The position numbers and the translations under genes were made by a program. A stretch of 64,000 nt of DNA from Martensiomyces pterosporus. Taxonomy: Eukaryota > Kickxellomycota > Kickxellomycetes > Kickxellales > Kickxellaceae. The notes under the pieces were generated by a model. It was not told the DNA's origin. It saw nothing but the letters and a program-made list of their open reading frames with translations, and did not search any database. Of the stretch, positions 63,829 through 64,000 are shown piece after piece. The stretch is taken from positions 187,981-251,980 of the forward strand of contig MU603929.1 of the NCBI GenBank assembly GCA_025201845.1, read 5' to 3'. The number at the start of each line of letters is the position of its first letter. The first letter of the stretch is position 1.

Positions 63829-64000
63829 ATGGCGCACGAAACCAACCTTGGCTCGGCCATCGCCGCTGTTCCTGCCGGCGAACAAGTATCTGGTGCAGCA
63901 CTGAATGCGGAGGACATCCGCAAGGCGCATATTAGAAAAACGAAAACTCGCTTTATACCGCTGATTGTCTTTTGCAGTCTCGTTGCGGTTGTCTGCGGAG
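63829..64000 (+). CDS. Partial gene: paralogue of the preceding two-span membrane protein
   Basis: 57 codons are visible before the window ends. The start MAHETNLGSAIAAVPAG and the run into the first hydrophobic segment (KTKTRFIPLIVFCSLVAVVC) follow the preceding gene position by position: M-A-x-x-T-N at the start, V-P-x-G near residue 16, E-D near 29, then a basic stretch ending [ST]-K-[ST]-x-F just before the membrane span. This indicates tandem duplication. The 3' part is outside the window, so completeness is unknown. Confidence 0.7.
   Translation, partial: MAHETNLGSAIAAVPAGEQVSGAALNAEDIRKAHIRKTKTRFIPLIVFCSLVAVVCG

Noticed and set aside
1..64000. CRISPR arrays, rRNA genes, terminal-repeat transposons
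   Set aside because: No regularly spaced direct repeats, no rRNA-like sequence, and no long terminal or inverted repeats with an associated transposase or reverse transcriptase were seen.

Overview
This is a stretch of nuclear chromosome from a fungus. The support is direct: short GT-AG introns with yeast-like branch sites (a TACTAAAC in the eL18 gene), TATA-driven genes, and recognisable fungal or eukaryotic housekeeping proteins (eL18, Rae1/Gle2, Gea/GBF1-type Sec7 GEF, Coq5, a Prs1/Prs5-type PRPP synthetase homologue, Swp1/ribophorin II, a p24 cargo receptor, a Cds1/Rad53/Chk2 kinase). A clear NELF-C/D (TH1) homologue, a factor absent from the yeast models, together with an Ndc10/Crypton-type transcription factor, suggests an early-diverging (zygomycete-grade) lineage. 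Kickxellales such as Coemansia are my best guess, but that is inference.

Layout. 0.5-4.3 kb: three small intronless genes of one unnamed family. 5.6-20.2 kb: Sec7 GEF (-), eL18 (+), a Ser-rich disordered protein (-), Rae1 (-) and an orphan helical protein (-). 21.3-23.3 kb: NELF-C/D (+). 24.7-29.5 kb: two more members of the small family, flanking a Pro/Arg/His-rich orphan ORF. 30.4-35.3 kb: no intact gene, but broken coding-like pieces. 35.6-43.9 kb: one six-exon Ndc10-domain gene with introns of 0.45-1.55 kb, far longer than the 0.09-0.16 kb introns of most other genes here. 44.5-55.3 kb: secreted trypsin (-), Kelch membrane protein (-), Coq5 (-), Prs (-), Swp1 (-) and p24 (+). 56.3-59.6 kb: Cds1/Chk2 kinase (+), converging on a sixth small-family gene (-). 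62.5-64 kb: two tandem paralogous membrane-protein genes, the second cut by the window end.

The most notable content is the small-protein family: six dispersed genes at 559, 2620, 4257(-), 24713, 29114 and 59575(-). All six share an N-terminal motif of the form hydrophobic-hydrophobic-x-x-[QS]-G-hydrophobic-x-A-Q-x-x-R. Four have an [ST]PPxSP site (LLTPPHSP and LATPPDSP look like Cdc4/Fbw7 phosphodegrons), four have an acidic patch, and five have a C-terminal P-[RK]-L-[VI]-x-hydrophobic tail. I do not recognise this architecture from any named family. It looks like a set of short-lived, phosphorylation-controlled regulators. Their partners and process are unknown.

The remaining genes are mostly housekeeping: secretion (Sec7 GEF, OST subunit, p24), mRNA export and transcription (Rae1, NELF-C/D), and mitochondrial and nucleotide metabolism (Coq5, Prs). 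There is no tRNA, rRNA, CRISPR array or intact transposon that I can support.
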